Origin: Tubulanus polymorphus
Lineage: Eukaryota > Nemertea > Palaeonemertea > Tubulaniformes > Tubulanidae
Direction of reading: 5' to 3'
Length of the DNA: 64,000 nucleotides
Assembly (NCBI RefSeq): GCF_964204645.1
Contig: NC_134030.1
Location: forward strand, 19,535,110 to 19,599,109
Positions 51,833 through 63,639 of this stretch are shown one piece after another (position 1 is the first letter of the stretch; every line of letters begins with the position of its first letter). The position numbers were made by a program, and so were the translations under genes. The notes under the pieces were generated by a model. It searched no databases, was not told the DNA's origin, and saw nothing but the letters and a program-made list of their open reading frames with translations.

Positions 51833-52789
51833 TCATTTCACTGAATTTCTACAATGGATTTTCATGCAAAAATATTCACGAATTTCTCGTCCCAGTAAAA
51901 GATATATGTAAAAATTAACGACATAGTTACCAACTAATGACTGGACAAATATGCCGTATAGGAATTCTCTCCATTCCGGTGAAATTGGTGAAAATGCAGT
52001 AATAGTGATCGGAAGTGTGAATATTGCAAATGCGAGTGAAACTGTTACAAGCATTATTGTCGTACGTTTTGATTTTGTAGTTTTCTGATCGGACGAAACC
52101 ATTTTCGAACCTCCGAATATTAACTGAATTATTATGACAGAATTCGATGTTAGAATCAAAGATAAAGGCACAAGGAAAACGTGGATGCTACTTATACTGA
52201 AAAGAATCATTTGGTCAGATAATTTATAGTAACATCCGAAAAACTGTTGGTCGGAAACGTACATCGAAAAAATAGGTGTGAGACATAGAATCAGGAAATT
52301 AACTGCAGTAATTATCAATATTGCAAATCTAGCGAATTTAGGTGTACATATCAAACGAGATGTGAACGGGAAGAGAACAACTGCCGCACGTTCTAGAGTT
52401 ATTGCTACTATCAACCACGAACTATTGAATGATGAAAGCGCCGTAACAAATTCATATATTTGGCAAGTGAGCACTGAATTCATGATGAATATAGGGTCGT
52501 CCTTAACATAGAAGAGAACAAACTGTAAAACAGGCATCAGCGTAAAACTGATACAGAACGTGAAGTCACCGAGTGACAAAACGATCAGATAGTTAGCGTA
52601 AGATAAACCGCGAAATCTGCGGCTTATCATTATCAGGAAAGTAGCTGAATTTCCGAAGGTTCCAAACAGAAACACGATAGGCAGAATGATCAGTGTTACA
52701 GTACGGTAGATTCCAGACCTGTGTACAACAGACATGAGAAGCATGTAACTGGTATAGGCTCGACCGATTTGCATCTGAGTTGAATTCAT
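51833..52789 (-). CDS. Peptide-type rhodopsin-family GPCR, paralogue of 49385-50338
   Basis: A 318-residue intronless frame, close to the previous receptor over its full length (FGNSATFLIM, SYANYLIVLSLGDF, LERAAVVLFPFTSRLICTP, SSDQKTTKSKRTTIMLVTVS, NYVVNFYIYLLLGREIREYF). The third loop and C-terminal helix are nearly unchanged, whereas ECL1, ECL2 and TM6-7 loops differ most, suggesting the same G-protein coupling with altered ligand contact. All seven segments are intact, so both copies look functional. The upstream flank carries the related minisatellite, so the duplicated unit probably included the promoter region. Confidence 0.85.
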   Translation of the reverse strand: MNSTQMQIGRAYTSYMLLMSVVHRSGIYRTVTLIILPIVFLFGTFGNSATFLIMISRRFRGLSYANYLIVLSLGDFTFCISFTLMPVLQFVLFYVKDDPIFIMNSVLTCQIYEFVTALSSFNSSWLIVAITLERAAVVLFPFTSRLICTPKFARFAILIITAVNFLILCLTPIFSMYVSDQQFFGCYYKLSDQMILFSISSIHVFLVPLSLILTSNSVIIIQLIFGGSKMVSSDQKTTKSKRTTIMLVTVSLAFAIFTLPITITAFSPISPEWREFLYGIFVQSLVGNYVVNFYIYLLLGREIREYFCMKIHCRNSVK

Positions 52790-52880
52790 GATTCAAGAGA
52801 TCAAATGAGAGTGTACTGACTGACTGTGATAGTGTACTACGTATACTTAACTTTTATGGAAGTGCACTGACTTGCTCATA

Positions 52881-52970
52881 GTGTACGGTACAGCTTAGAA
52901 TTAACCATGGACGGTAAATAAACGCTAAGGATGTTAAGTTAATTCTAAGCTGTACCGTACTGACTGTCCG
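52881..52970. repeat. Hairpin within GPCR upstream region
   Basis: GTACGGTACAGCTTAGAATTAAC (about 52882-52904) and its complement (about 52939-52968) flank about 35 bases. Confidence 0.7.
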
Positions 52971-53420
52971 AGTGGGCCGACTGTCTGAGAGTGTACAGAC
53001 TGTCTGAGAGTGTACAGACTGTCTGAGAGTGTACTGACTGTCTGAGAGTGTACTGACTGTCTGAGAGTGTAGCGACTGACTGAGAGTGTACTGACTGTCT
53101 GAGAGTGTGCTAGCTGCCTGAGAGTGTAGCGACTGACTGAGTGTGCTGACTATCTGAGAGTGTAGCGACTGACTGAGTGTGCTGACTATCTGAGAGTGAA
53201 GCGATGACTGAGAGTGTACAGACTGTCTGAAAGTGTGCTAGCTGCCTCAGAGTGTAGCGACTGACTGAGTGTGCTGACTATCTGAGAGTGTAGCGACTGA
53301 CTGAGTGTGCTGACTGTCTGAGAGTGTAGCGACTGACTGAGTGTGCTGACTGTCTGAGAGTGTAGCGACTGACTGAGAATTTGCTGACAGTCTGATAATG
53401 CACTGAATGTTTGAGAATGT
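52960..53420. repeat. Minisatellite, 18-22 bp unit (CTGACTGTCTGAGAGTGTA)
   Basis: More than twenty units, with a higher-order alternation of GACTGTCTGAGAGTGTA and GACTGACTGAGTGTGCT. It lies 170 bases upstream of the start of the second GPCR. Confidence 0.9.
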
Positions 53421-53699
53421 TCTCATCTATTGGAAACTTAATTCAACTACATAGACTAGATATACAATTCTTTATTACAGCTACAACTGCAGCTACTTTA
53501 TTGTTCACGGTGAACAATACGAAATCCGTTCTTAGAAATCTGAAATTTGTGAAAGTTTATTATTGTGTAAAATATAAATGTAACTAAATTAAATGTGAAT
53601 ATTCGTTGTTCAAGAATTCATTGTAAGTGATAAAATATCTCATAGTAGAACATCAGATTATGTTCTATACAGGGAAATCACAGGTCACCCAATAGCACC

Positions 53700-54310
53700 G
53701 TTCACTAGTTGTACTGTGGTGAGTGACTTAACAGGCCGCACTGGCTATGTCGGGTGGTAGTTTAGTAGTTTAGACCGTTATGTACGGAAGCTGGAGTTTA
53801 TGGCCAGTATCGCCATTAGCAAACTCTCCGCATTGATATTTGCGTAACACATAAAACAATGAATAGTTATATAGATAGTCTGGGAATGACGTAGGTATCC
53901 GCGTAGGGAAACCCAAATATGGCGCAGCTCTGAGCATCTCAGAGTGCAAAAGGTATTTTTAGAATTGTGTGGGTACGTAAACACTCCATACATGGGTTGG
54001 TGGAATGTTATGACGTATATATGCGTCACAATCCGTAATACCGAACCATGCGTGGTAAAGAGACTGCACACGTTACGAAACAGTAAACGATATGAAAGGG
54101 GAGGGTTTTTAGTTGGGTTTTAGGCTAGACAGAAAGGAGTCGCAGTTTAGCTTTGGGAAGAGATTGTAGTTAGATAAGAGAGGAAAGGCAAGAACTGTAT
54201 ATAACCAACAACACAAGTAAGAAGATTTACCAACACTGCACACAACACTGGTTGACATTCAGCAACCATAAAAATTGCCGGAGAACCATAACCGCTATCG
54301 GAAGAAAATG
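53700..54310. mobile_element. LTR-like repeat, copy 1
   Basis: It shares an ordered series of words with 55385-56030: GTTTAGTAGTTTAGA, TACGGAAGCTGG, GGAATGTTATGACGTAT, GCACACGTTAC, CACAACACTGGT, GGAGAAYC. No ORF belongs to it. It resembles a solo LTR of an old retrotransposon. Confidence 0.5.
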
Positions 54311-54451
54311 TCACGCTTCTCCGTGAAAGAATTGTTTGACTTAATATTTATTAAATATTGCGTCTACAATTTGATGAAAATTTGATGAATATCGTTTATG
54401 ATTAAAAAAAAGATTCGAAAATTTTTCGTCATTATCTTACGGTGGTTTACA

Positions 54452-54709
54452 TTAAAACAACGCTCTTGACAAAACTAAGTTACCTATACGTACAACTTGT
54501 TTAGGACGTTTGAAAAGGTACATGTACCATTCCTGGGTTCCTGTTGGATTTTCTGGTAAATGCGATGAAATTGACTCATTGATACGAGGTCTAACTTTTT
54601 GCACAGTTTTTATATAATTATTCGTCGCCTGATCTTTTTTTGAAAATAGAAGAATCAGATTATCAAATTTGATAAGACTCGCATATTTTCTTTTCTCGTA
54701 CCATTTCAT
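54452..54709 (-). other. Unrecognised minus-strand frame
   Basis: An 85-codon frame rich in K, N and R (MKWYEKRKYASLIKFDNLIL; HLPENPTGTQEWYMYLFKRP). It could be a real exon or a repeat-derived fragment; no domain is visible. Nothing else is recognised from 54310 to 55380. Confidence 0.2.
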
Positions 54710-55384
54710 TTTCAGGTAATCTCAAACCATTTTCAAATCAAATTACACCGTTTTACTTTGTTTTGTCGCTGTGAGCTGTCTATTTTGATATCATCAGTAA
54801 CATTTTGAAGTTATCTCGCACTTGCTTCTTTCGAAGTCACTAGACGCCATTACATACTGAAATCACCTCATTCAGTTTTGAAGTCATCGCCTTCTTGAGA
54901 TATCGTTCTGCACAATACACCGCGTATAGTCAAAAATGATCGTTTCTTGCGTTTCTGAATGCGTACAATAATCAGTGAAGTTAGATTGCAGGTTAACTAT
55001 ATTGCAGCAGTAGTTAACCTGCCGTACATTCTAGTCTCACAATAGCAGTTTCAACCTCAGGCTCGGTCTGCAGTTGCCAGTTATTTGCAAGTTGCCAAGT
55101 AATCGAAAATGAAAAGAATCTATCGGACTTTTATAAGCTAGAAAATAGGTAATTGATTGATTTAAACGCGAAATAACGATAACGATAGTGAGTGCTTTAG
55201 ATATTTAAGTACCGGGTACACCGAACTTTACTTATTTGTTAAAAACGTATTCAAATAGAGAATGATTCTGCTTTCTTTCAGTATTTGGATCCTGAATATC
55301 CAACGTAAACGCTTTCGTGTCAAAAGAATAAAAAAAACATGTGTATACTTGATAGTAAACTTGTTGATTAGTATGAGCTTTTGT

Positions 55385-56030
55385 GTTGTGCAGATAGTTT
55401 AGTAGTTTAGATAAATGTACAGAAGCTGGGGTTCATGGCCAGTGTTATTATTGCCGGATAACCTACGTTGATGCGTACGTCATACATAGACATACGTACG
55501 TAGAAGTAATATAAATAAACAAATCTTAAAGTGACCTTATGTGTCTACGTAGGTAAACCTAATATGGTGCTGCCATGGACTCTGATGAGTACAAAGGGAT
55601 ATTTATAGATAATTGTGACATGTGCAGATACGTCATCACCCATACATGGATGGGTGGAATGTTGTGACGTATGAATACGTCACAATCCATGAATTCCAGG
55701 CCATGTGTGGAAGAGGGTCTGCACACGTTACTAAAGATAAAATAATATAAAAGGGTTTAAGAAAGCTTTAGAGGGAGGCTGGAGAGAAGAGGTTTTAGAG
55801 AGAGCTCCGGGGAATGATCTTGTATACATCTGGTAAGAGAAAATAAACGAAAAGATAACTTAAGAAATTGTCAAGTTATATCCGGGAGTCGTGTAAGAAA
55901 GTCAAGACCAAGGACTGAGATCTGATCTCAGAGAGTGTCCCTCGTAACAAGAGAGAAATCATTACCACAACACTGGTAGATATACGCGACCATAACATTG
56001 GTGGAGAATCCATACCCACAACATTTGCTG
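55385..56030. mobile_element. LTR-like repeat, copy 2
   Basis: Diverged copy of 53700-54310. It has a TATA-like AATATAAAAGGG (55744-55755) and, about 95 bases later, AATAAAC (near 55841), followed by CATTGGTGGAGAATCC near the end. This U3-R-U5-like order supports an LTR reading. Confidence 0.5.
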
Positions 56031-56079
56031 CTGTTGTTCTTTATCAGGGGAAGAATTGTAAAATATGAAATAAACGCTT

Positions 56080-56140
56080 CGACTATATCCTAATAGTCAG
56101 GAATGATGATTATTCCTAAGGATGACTATTAGGATATTTA
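56080..56140. repeat. Inverted GACTATTAGGATA words, degenerate hammerhead-element remnant
   Basis: CGACTATATCCTAATAGTCA and GATGACTATTAGGATAT face each other. Both match helix II of the motif at 21767-21810, but the cores are incomplete. Confidence 0.45.
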
Positions 56141-56222
56141 TTGTTGATTTGCAGCATTCGCATCTGTTGTAAAGAAGCTTCACCAGGGGAATGTTTGTAA
56201 AATATAACATTTACGCCCTGAT

Positions 56223-57185
56223 TTAAGTGCTAATTTTTTTCAATAAATGAAACAACATATTTCTGAATTGTTTGTTGACGATTGTATAGAGTGTAAAGTT
56301 TACGCATGAATTTATGATTGATGTCATCTGATAAATGTGATGAAATACATCCTTGTAAAAAAATACATCAGCTTTCCCGATTTTACCGAGCGAATCGGGC
56401 AGTTCTAGAATAGTAAATACAATACTCATCGTAAGCACCATTTTAGTGGCTTTCTTTTCATTTTGAGCTGTTGAGGTTTTCGACACCGAGAGAGTTTCGC
56501 GTTCCTTTCTTTTGACGTATAAGACGACAATAAGAGCGATGTTCGCTGCGAAAACTAAAATATTTGAAATGATAACGCGGATAATTGGGTCTATATATCC
56601 GTTCATTATGTCATAAATTCGTTTGAGGATTCCTGGCATGTAAAGCATGTAATGAACAAATCGGAATTCTTTAAATGAACTTGCCTTTTTGACTCTCAAC
56701 GTAATAGGGTAGTAAGATCCTAGAGCCATCGATGATATACCTGTTATGATGACGAGTGGTTTTAAGCTGCTTTTTACGCGTAAGGGAAAAGTAATAGTAA
56801 CCAATCTTTCGCATTGAATTATGACGGTTAAAAAGTTACGATAGACCTGGAATCCTTTGACGAGCATACTTCCCCATATCGTCAAGTTTACCGGGGAAAT
56901 TCTGTCGTTGGGAAATTTCTTGATCGAGTCGCCGTACCGCGCGTAGTGAATATGAAAGCGAACCGAGTTTGCGATGAGATATGCCAACAAAAACATGATG
57001 TCGACGAGCGCGAGGATTTTCAGTAAATCGAAGCAGCGGTTTTTAGTTTTCAGCTTGTGAAATACGGTTATAACCATCACATTGAATGTCACGCCGACTA
57101 CGAGTAGTGGAGGCATGATGTACCCAATCCGGATCCATTTAAACTCCCAAATTGGGTTGTAAACGTAGACTACAGTTATGTTCAT
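56223..57185 (-). CDS. Peptide-type rhodopsin-family GPCR, single exon
   Basis: A 320-residue intronless frame. TM1 contains VGVTFNVMVITVF (conserved N), TM2 LKILALVDIMFLLAYL (conserved D), the TM3 end IIQCERLVTITFPLRV (CER for DRY), then a basic third loop before TM6 (NEKKATKMVLTMSIVFTILE) and TM7 with SIINSCVNFTLYTIVNKQFR, the NSxxNFxxY form seen in FMRFamide-receptor-like peptide GPCRs. An N-glycosylation site (NIT) lies at residues 2-4. Apart from family motifs it is not close to the pair at 49385-52789, so it is an older relative. The start is the ATG at 57183-57185. The intergenic stretch 57186-57850 shows no feature I recognise. Confidence 0.85.
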   Translation of the reverse strand: MNITVVYVYNPIWEFKWIRIGYIMPPLLVVGVTFNVMVITVFHKLKTKNRCFDLLKILALVDIMFLLAYLIANSVRFHIHYARYGDSIKKFPNDRISPVNLTIWGSMLVKGFQVYRNFLTVIIQCERLVTITFPLRVKSSLKPLVIITGISSMALGSYYPITLRVKKASSFKEFRFVHYMLYMPGILKRIYDIMNGYIDPIIRVIISNILVFAANIALIVVLYVKRKERETLSVSKTSTAQNEKKATKMVLTMSIVFTILELPDSLGKIGKADVFFYKDVFHHIYQMTSIINSCVNFTLYTIVNKQFRNMLFHLLKKIST

Positions 57186-57850
57186 TATTTTCGAACGGTC
57201 TGGTTGGTCAGCAGCATAATGCCTTATCCTACCAAACGCGTCTAAACTGATATACTCGCATTACTTTCAATTTGTAAGGTGATAGATTTTCAGATTTACG
57301 CTAATTTGTGTCAAAAAACCTATTGCCTGAACGCCAACTCTCTAAATGAATTTATATCCAATCAATAGCACGGCAGACTTACAGGTGTCTGGTGTGCATT
57401 CAGAACTTATATAAGGACGAGGTTTGAAAGCTGAAAGTAATCTAGGATTTTCAGGGTTGTGACGACATGTCGATTAACCCTTTCTTCACGTGTGACCCGC
57501 AGTTCGGGTCATTTGAAATTAAACAAAATTTGGAAGACGCCTATTACATATCTGCCCAGAATACCTTCATTCGAAATCCCACACTCTGGATCCCTCGAGC
57601 CAGAATACCCTCATACGTATGTGTCCAAAATACCTCCGTCCGGAATTTTAAAACAATGTTTCCATCTATAATTCACCAGTATCGACTAAATCAAAATAAT
57701 GCAGTCGATATTTGTGCATTTTTTATTTTTTTCAAGTTCTTTAACAACGCAGTCTCAAATGTTTTGTGACTTTCTCAAAATGTATCAAAAATTTAAGAAA
57801 TTTTTAGTTCATTAGTCTTCAAATATTCATAAATGAACAGTTAAAAATTG

Positions 57851-60800
57851 TTGAAACATGTCGACTCAGCCGTAAAATCAACCCATTCACAGTCCCGAAT
57901 GTGGGATCATGCCGGGCTTTAGAGAACATAATGCCCCCGAGGTCTTCACATTTACAGATTAGATTATGTAAGCGTGTCGCGCGTTACACCGGATAGGCAC
58001 ACAATAGAAATATGAGCCTCACGTTCATTTGATCATCTTCTATTAAGAGGACCGCTATTGTGAAAATTGACTGCGGGAGGAATATTCCTCCCAAAGTCAA
58101 TCGATGGAAACTTGACCAAGGGGTCTGATATTCAAACAATTGACTTTGGGAGGAATATTCCTCCCTGTAAGGATAAATGTTTCGTTGTTCGTGATATTCA
58201 GCATACACCAATGTCCAGTTGAATTTGACAATTCAAAGTTATTACAAAAGGAGCAAATTCTAATTTAGCGGCAATTTTTCCCAATTTTTTCCCTAGGCCA
58301 TTTTTTCCGTTCACCCAAAGATTGATATACTTCATTAATACTAAATTAATACTAAAAGTTATCGCACAGGACAAATATATCGCTAGGACGTTCAAATATA
58401 TTACACTAGCTTTGATTTAAGCGATTTCAAATTAAAAGTTTTATTATTTTCAATAATTTTCGCATCGCACAGCGAAATATATTATTGATTTACGGGTGCC
58501 TCATAGGCCTGTCATCGCTAGTACATTGCTCATCATAATGAATTCTCTTTAATTGAGCAATATTTACTTAGGGCTTAATCACTGACTTTCTATAGATAAA
58601 GAGCTATACAAAGACTAACCCCATAAAATGCAGTGGCTTGTTATTGTCAGCCTGCTTGTATACCAAGCTTCGCTAACATAAACGATAAAGTTGCCCTTTT
58701 TACTGAAATCTTGACGTATCAAACCTAGATAAATAACACTAAAAAAATTGCTACAATCATTATTTCGCAATCGGAATCTATTCTGATTTGAAAGGCACTT
58801 GTTGACATGTGGGGAAAAATTGAAAATTTTCACAGAAATCAATTTTAAACGATTCCAGTTAGTTTGGACTAAATTTTGCAATACAAACGAAAAAACAGGC
58901 CAACAGCAGCAAATCATAACCTCTTCAATGGGATTTCTAGGGGGATTCCTAACGGGGAATTTCGACCATTCCCATGTAAACGAGCCAGTAACAAAAACCC
59001 TTTGGAAATATCAATTATTCGCATGTATCAATTTACGCTACTTTTGATAGGACTGCCTAATCAAATATTTCAATGGCAGCTGATGATGTGTGATAGAAAT
59101 CATGGAGATGACGAGTTGATTGAGCCCGAGGCGCACAGTCAATAGTAGTTGAATAGAAACTACAAACATAATGCATTTTCTTTAAAATCGTTTCATCTAT
59201 AGAGATTTATTACAACTTGTCAACAGTTTAATTTCTATAATGCAATGACCTGCATAGTTCTATAGTGAATTGATTACAAGGAGTTAATTCAACAAAACAA
59301 AGTAAATTGTTCATAATTAGTGCATTGCCAAGGCCATTATTCAAAATTACAAACTACATCTATGGTTATCGGCAAAAATCATCTGGGAAAAAATACCCTA
59401 GGTAACAATCCCCTAGGTTAAAATCCTCTCGGTAAAAATCCCCGATTCTTTAGTGTAGGTAGAAATCCCCCTCCTTTTGAATGGATTGTAGATACAATCT
59501 TAAGGTCAATTAATTCATATTATTGATACATATATCCAATTTATTCATATTTTACTGTGAAACACCATAATGATATCATGAGTATACAAACTATAGTATA
59601 TACTATTTGAATTAAAACATACTACAAAATTAACATTGTTCATTACTACTAAATTGGTAAATAAAGTGATCGCACAGCTTAATGGAAGGGTTCATCGCAC
59701 ATTTCAAATATATTACACTAGCTTGAATCTAAAATATTTCAAATCAAAAGAACATTATTTCTAATAATTTTTGGCATCGCACAGCTGAAATATACCACAG
59801 TTAACAAGAGTCCGCAGTTCAAAAATACTCCTGTTCGAATCTTTAGATATTACAAATTAAAATTTATTATTCTTATCAATTCTAACAATTTATTTTATGC
59901 TAAGAGTTTTACTTAAGAATTTATCGCAACGAAAGATTTCATTGCACAGTTCTAACATATTTCAGTCTCATAGCAAATTAATAAAATTGGAGAAACATTT
60001 TGCTTTGAAATGTCTTTGAAAATCACCGAGTGGGGATTTTTACCTACTTTGAATATTTTGGGTTTTTCCACAGGGGATATTTACCTAAAGGATTTTTACC
60101 AGGGAGATTTTTACCTACAACCATATTCCTATGTATTTTTGAATGGTTGAAGGTTTTTTGAGGGAGATATTTTGGTTCAGATATTCTGGATATGAGACTC
60201 ATTATCATCTCTAGCTACGGTAGATACTTTTCTCACTTTGATTATTCGCTTTATTTATTACATATCACGCAAATCCGCATATACGCTTGCATTTATACTG
60301 TTAGCAGATATCACAAAGTTTGCTCATTTTGTAATAATTTTGAAATCGACAAATTTTATTGCAGAGATTCCTCGATATATCACGAGTAATGAAACAGATA
60401 TCTCATTTAAACGTAGATTTTTCTTTTATTTTGAAATCCATAGCAAACATTTATAGGAACCTAATGTTATTGAGCATAAAGCTTCTGACCCTCCTTGCAT
60501 TTATACATCGAGAAATCCAACTCTAAACTATAAAAGGCTTTTCATCACGGTGTAAGATAGCTTGTGCAAAAGGACGCCACTCAGTCATCACGTAAATTGT
60601 GAGAGGTTTTTATACATAATAGTTCCATGTGCAATTCATATATTGGGATCACAATCGGAAAAGATCTGCTTAAAACACTTTATCACCTTAGGGAGTTTGT
60701 GCTTCTTGATTACTCGATTAGCAGTGACACCGCGGATAAAATTCCCCCTTCAAAATCGCCCTTTCCAATATTTAATTAAAAGCCATTCAAAGCAAGATAT

Positions 60801-62420
60801 TTTCTCAATTCTCTTTGAATTTAATCATAATTAATAACTTATTCTTAATAGTAATACATGTAAAATCATTAGGAATCTGATTTTATGCACTTCTAGTTGT
60901 AAAACGTAGCTGTCGGATCTACGAGCAATTATCTCATTAATGATTAATCCTCGTATGTCGGATGGATGGACATATTGGTGTGTACCGGTCAACAGTGTCT
61001 GTAATCAAAGATGCCATTTGATATCTGTCGAATTTCTATGAAAGAGTACAAACAGAAATATAAACCGGCCTATACAGGGTACAAATCAGAAGTTAAAACT
61101 AGGACAATCGCTAATTTGCAAACAAATTGGCTCGAATCAGGGTCCGACTTTAATTGTTTTCATGGCTTACCAAAGAGCGCGCTGATTTTCATGTTCAAAT
61201 TTATTTCACATTTAAATGCAAACCCATTCATTCGATACTAAACAATGCTTGAAGAGACTCTAAAACGAGTCCATACTTAAGCAATGCGAAGTGACTGACT
61301 TCCAGAACCAGTTTAAATTAACACGCTAATTTGACTCGGCTTAATTTGACTCAGGTCTGGTCGGACTATTTGGTCGGGCAATTAGGCATGGGTCAATTTG
61401 GCGCCCATATCGTTTGTTGTTTCTTTTCGTCAGATCTCTCCGCCCTACCTTCAACTTATTTTTTATTATCCACGTATTTCAAATTCGATTTCTTCAACTT
61501 GTGTTAATTTTATACCCATGAAAAGCATACTGGTTACAATTTGCAGCAGTGCGCTATATAATGATGAGTAATATTGATTATTAATATCAATATCAAATGT
61601 GAATTCGCAGTTGAAACATAATTGATATAACAATATAATTTGATGTAGACCTCCCAGCGTGAATCAATCAAGAAAAAAATTTAACTAGTCGTCTCAGATC
61701 AAAACAAGAAAAAGGAAGATGCATTCTAACAACTGATTGCGATGTGAAGACTATATTAGGCTCATTATTAGAACCTGTACTACAGCTATTTAACTTTCTA
61801 AAATTATTTGTCGCAGACCCTCAAATACAGTGTATATTAATAATCAAATTGCCTAAATCTGGTTTCGTCGCTATAGTATACTATTCATTAAAAACAATTA
61901 CATCAATATCATTTATGTAGACCTATCATTCTAAAAGCTCAGGTTTTTAGCGTTAGAGGTTTGGACGAATATTCATCCCAAAGTCAATATTTCGAATATC
62001 AGACCTAGGTCCATTTTCCTTCGTTTGACAGTCGGAAGAATATTCCTCCCGAAGTCGATACTTTGAATATCAGAACTGAAGGTCAAATTCTCTTCGTTTG
62101 ACCTTGGGAGGAATATTCCTCCCAAAGTCAATTGTTTGAATATCAGACCCCTTGGTCAAGTTTCCATCGATTGACTTTGGGAGGAATATTCCTCCCGCAG
62201 TCAATTTTCACAATAGCGGTCCTCTTAATAGAAGATGATCAAATGAACGTGAGGCTCATATTTCTATTGTGTGCCTATCCGGTGTAACGCGCGACACGCT
62301 TACATAATCTTATCTGTAAATGTGAAGACCTCGGGGGCATTATGTTCTCTAAAGCCCGACATTATCCCACATTCGGGACTGTGAATGGGTTGATTTTACG
62401 GCTGAGTCGACATGTTTCAA
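57851..62420. mobile_element. 4.57-kb element with about 310-bp terminal inverted repeats
   Basis: 57851-58164 (starting TTGAAACATGTCGACTCAGC) and 62108-62420 (ending GCTGAGTCGACATGTTTCAA) are near-perfect reverse complements. Within and beside each arm is the palindrome GGGAGGAATATTCCTCCC, embedded in GACTTT...AAAGTC. A direct repeat (ATATTACACTAGCTT...GCATCGCACAGC) occurs at about 58395-58480 and 59705-59785. No protein-coding gene can be recognised, so it is probably non-autonomous. No clear target-site duplication is visible. Confidence 0.75.
59336..60160. mobile_element. Nested element with inverted arrays of GGTAAAAATCCCC words
   Basis: The ends CCATTATTCAAAATTACAAA and ATGTATTTTTGAATGGT are imperfect inverted repeats. 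Inside are arrays of (C/G)GTAAAAATCCCCTAG-type words (59380-59475) and inverted counterparts GGGGATTTTTACC (60030-60120). The middle is AT-rich without an ORF. It lies inside the 57851-62420 element. Confidence 0.6.
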
Positions 62421-63115
62421 TGTGATTGTTCTTTGTTAGGCCTGATCATTTTTAAGCAGGAAAGTGTCGACGCATAAAACGAACATATTGCAATTCCATG
62501 CAGCGATTTATTTTACTCTCAAACCCATTACAGGTATTAGATACTACATGCTGACCTCAGTGCCCCCTAATGTTCTTGAGCTAAGTACTGATGCCACGTC
62601 TGAAACAATGAAGATTCCAATTCTAGAAAAACCTTAGAGTAGGAAATTGTGGAGTAAGAAAATCAATCAAACTTGAAGCCTATCGCAGATAAAAAGACGA
62701 CCGTATCGCCGTTATATAGAATAGTTTTATTTTTTTATACCGAACAAAATGCGAATATGAGACAATATTCTAGTGAGAATCATGTTAGACTTGAACGTTG
62801 AAGATCCGCCGATTTTGGGAAAGTCGATGTACGATTAATTGATCATGCGCAGTGCATTGCCCCATAGAAGGGAGCTGCAGGCGTCGACAAAAGAACTTGA
62901 TTTTCAATGTTCAAATCGAACTCAATTTGGATCATAAACTGGATCGGATGAATTAATTGGATGAATCCGCATTGGAGTACCGGCACGCAACAGATGGCGC
63001 ATCAATACACTGGGTTATTGATAGCAAAAGTTGGTTCATTTTGATGAGATTGTAACTGGATTTTTGGCTATCAAATCCGAAAATCACCAAACCTATGTAC
63101 AAGTTATCGAATTAT

Positions 63116-63338
63116 GTATGGTGGCTGATTCGGGCCATACTAAAAAAATTTTCTGTACGGCTAGAGCAACGATAAAAAAAATTTCACAGTGGCCCTTCTT
63201 TGGTTTTCTCGCGCGAGAAAACCAAAAGTTTTGAATTCTCGCGCGAGAAAACCAAAAAAAGGGCCACTGTGAAAATGTTTTATCGTTCCTCTAGCCGAAC
63301 AGAAAATCTTTTTAGTATGGCCCGAATCAGCCACCATA
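63116..63338. mobile_element. Long hairpin (foldback), second copy
   Basis: Same arms and TCTCGCGCGAGA palindromes as 28907-29135, with a few independent substitutions and small indels. Confidence 0.8.
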
Positions 63339-63486
63339 TATTGATGCATGGAAACCGAGTAACCACTTTCGACACCTAGCGCATCCTCGGTCCTTGCTTG
63401 TCACACAAAAGCGTTGCCGGTACCCCGATTCAGTGAAGAATTGGTGGAAAGAATGTTAGTGAAGTTCATTTCATCCTTATTCACTT

Positions 63487-63639
63487 CTAACAGTCCTTCG
63501 AACAAATAGCCGGTAGTCTTCGGTTGCAAGCAATATCGTTCCACAAACCTGCCCGTCGCTTCAACTCAACGCAACCTTCATATGAACCGTATTTACCACC
63601 ATGTCCACTAGGTTCTCCAGGCGCCCATCTTTCAAAATC
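63487..63639 (-). CDS. Last exon of a fourth C-type lectin gene (rest beyond window)
   Basis: Minus strand, from the acceptor TCACCGCAG (63640 side) to the stop at 63487-63489, phase 0 as in the sisters. It reads DFERWAPGEPSGHGG, LWNDIAC and LPAICSKDC, identical to the last exon of 29278-30647 except L for F before WND. By the offset of the duplication, exon 3 would begin about 180 bases past the window edge. EPS again replaces EPN. Confidence 0.75.
   Translation of the reverse strand, partial: DFERWAPGEPSGHGGKYGSYEGCVELKRRAGLWNDIACNRRLPAICSKDC

Noticed and set aside
57984-61241. Several frames of 65-100 codons inside the long-TIR element
   Set aside because: They overlap terminal repeats or AT-rich DNA and show no motif, no splice context and no protein-like composition.
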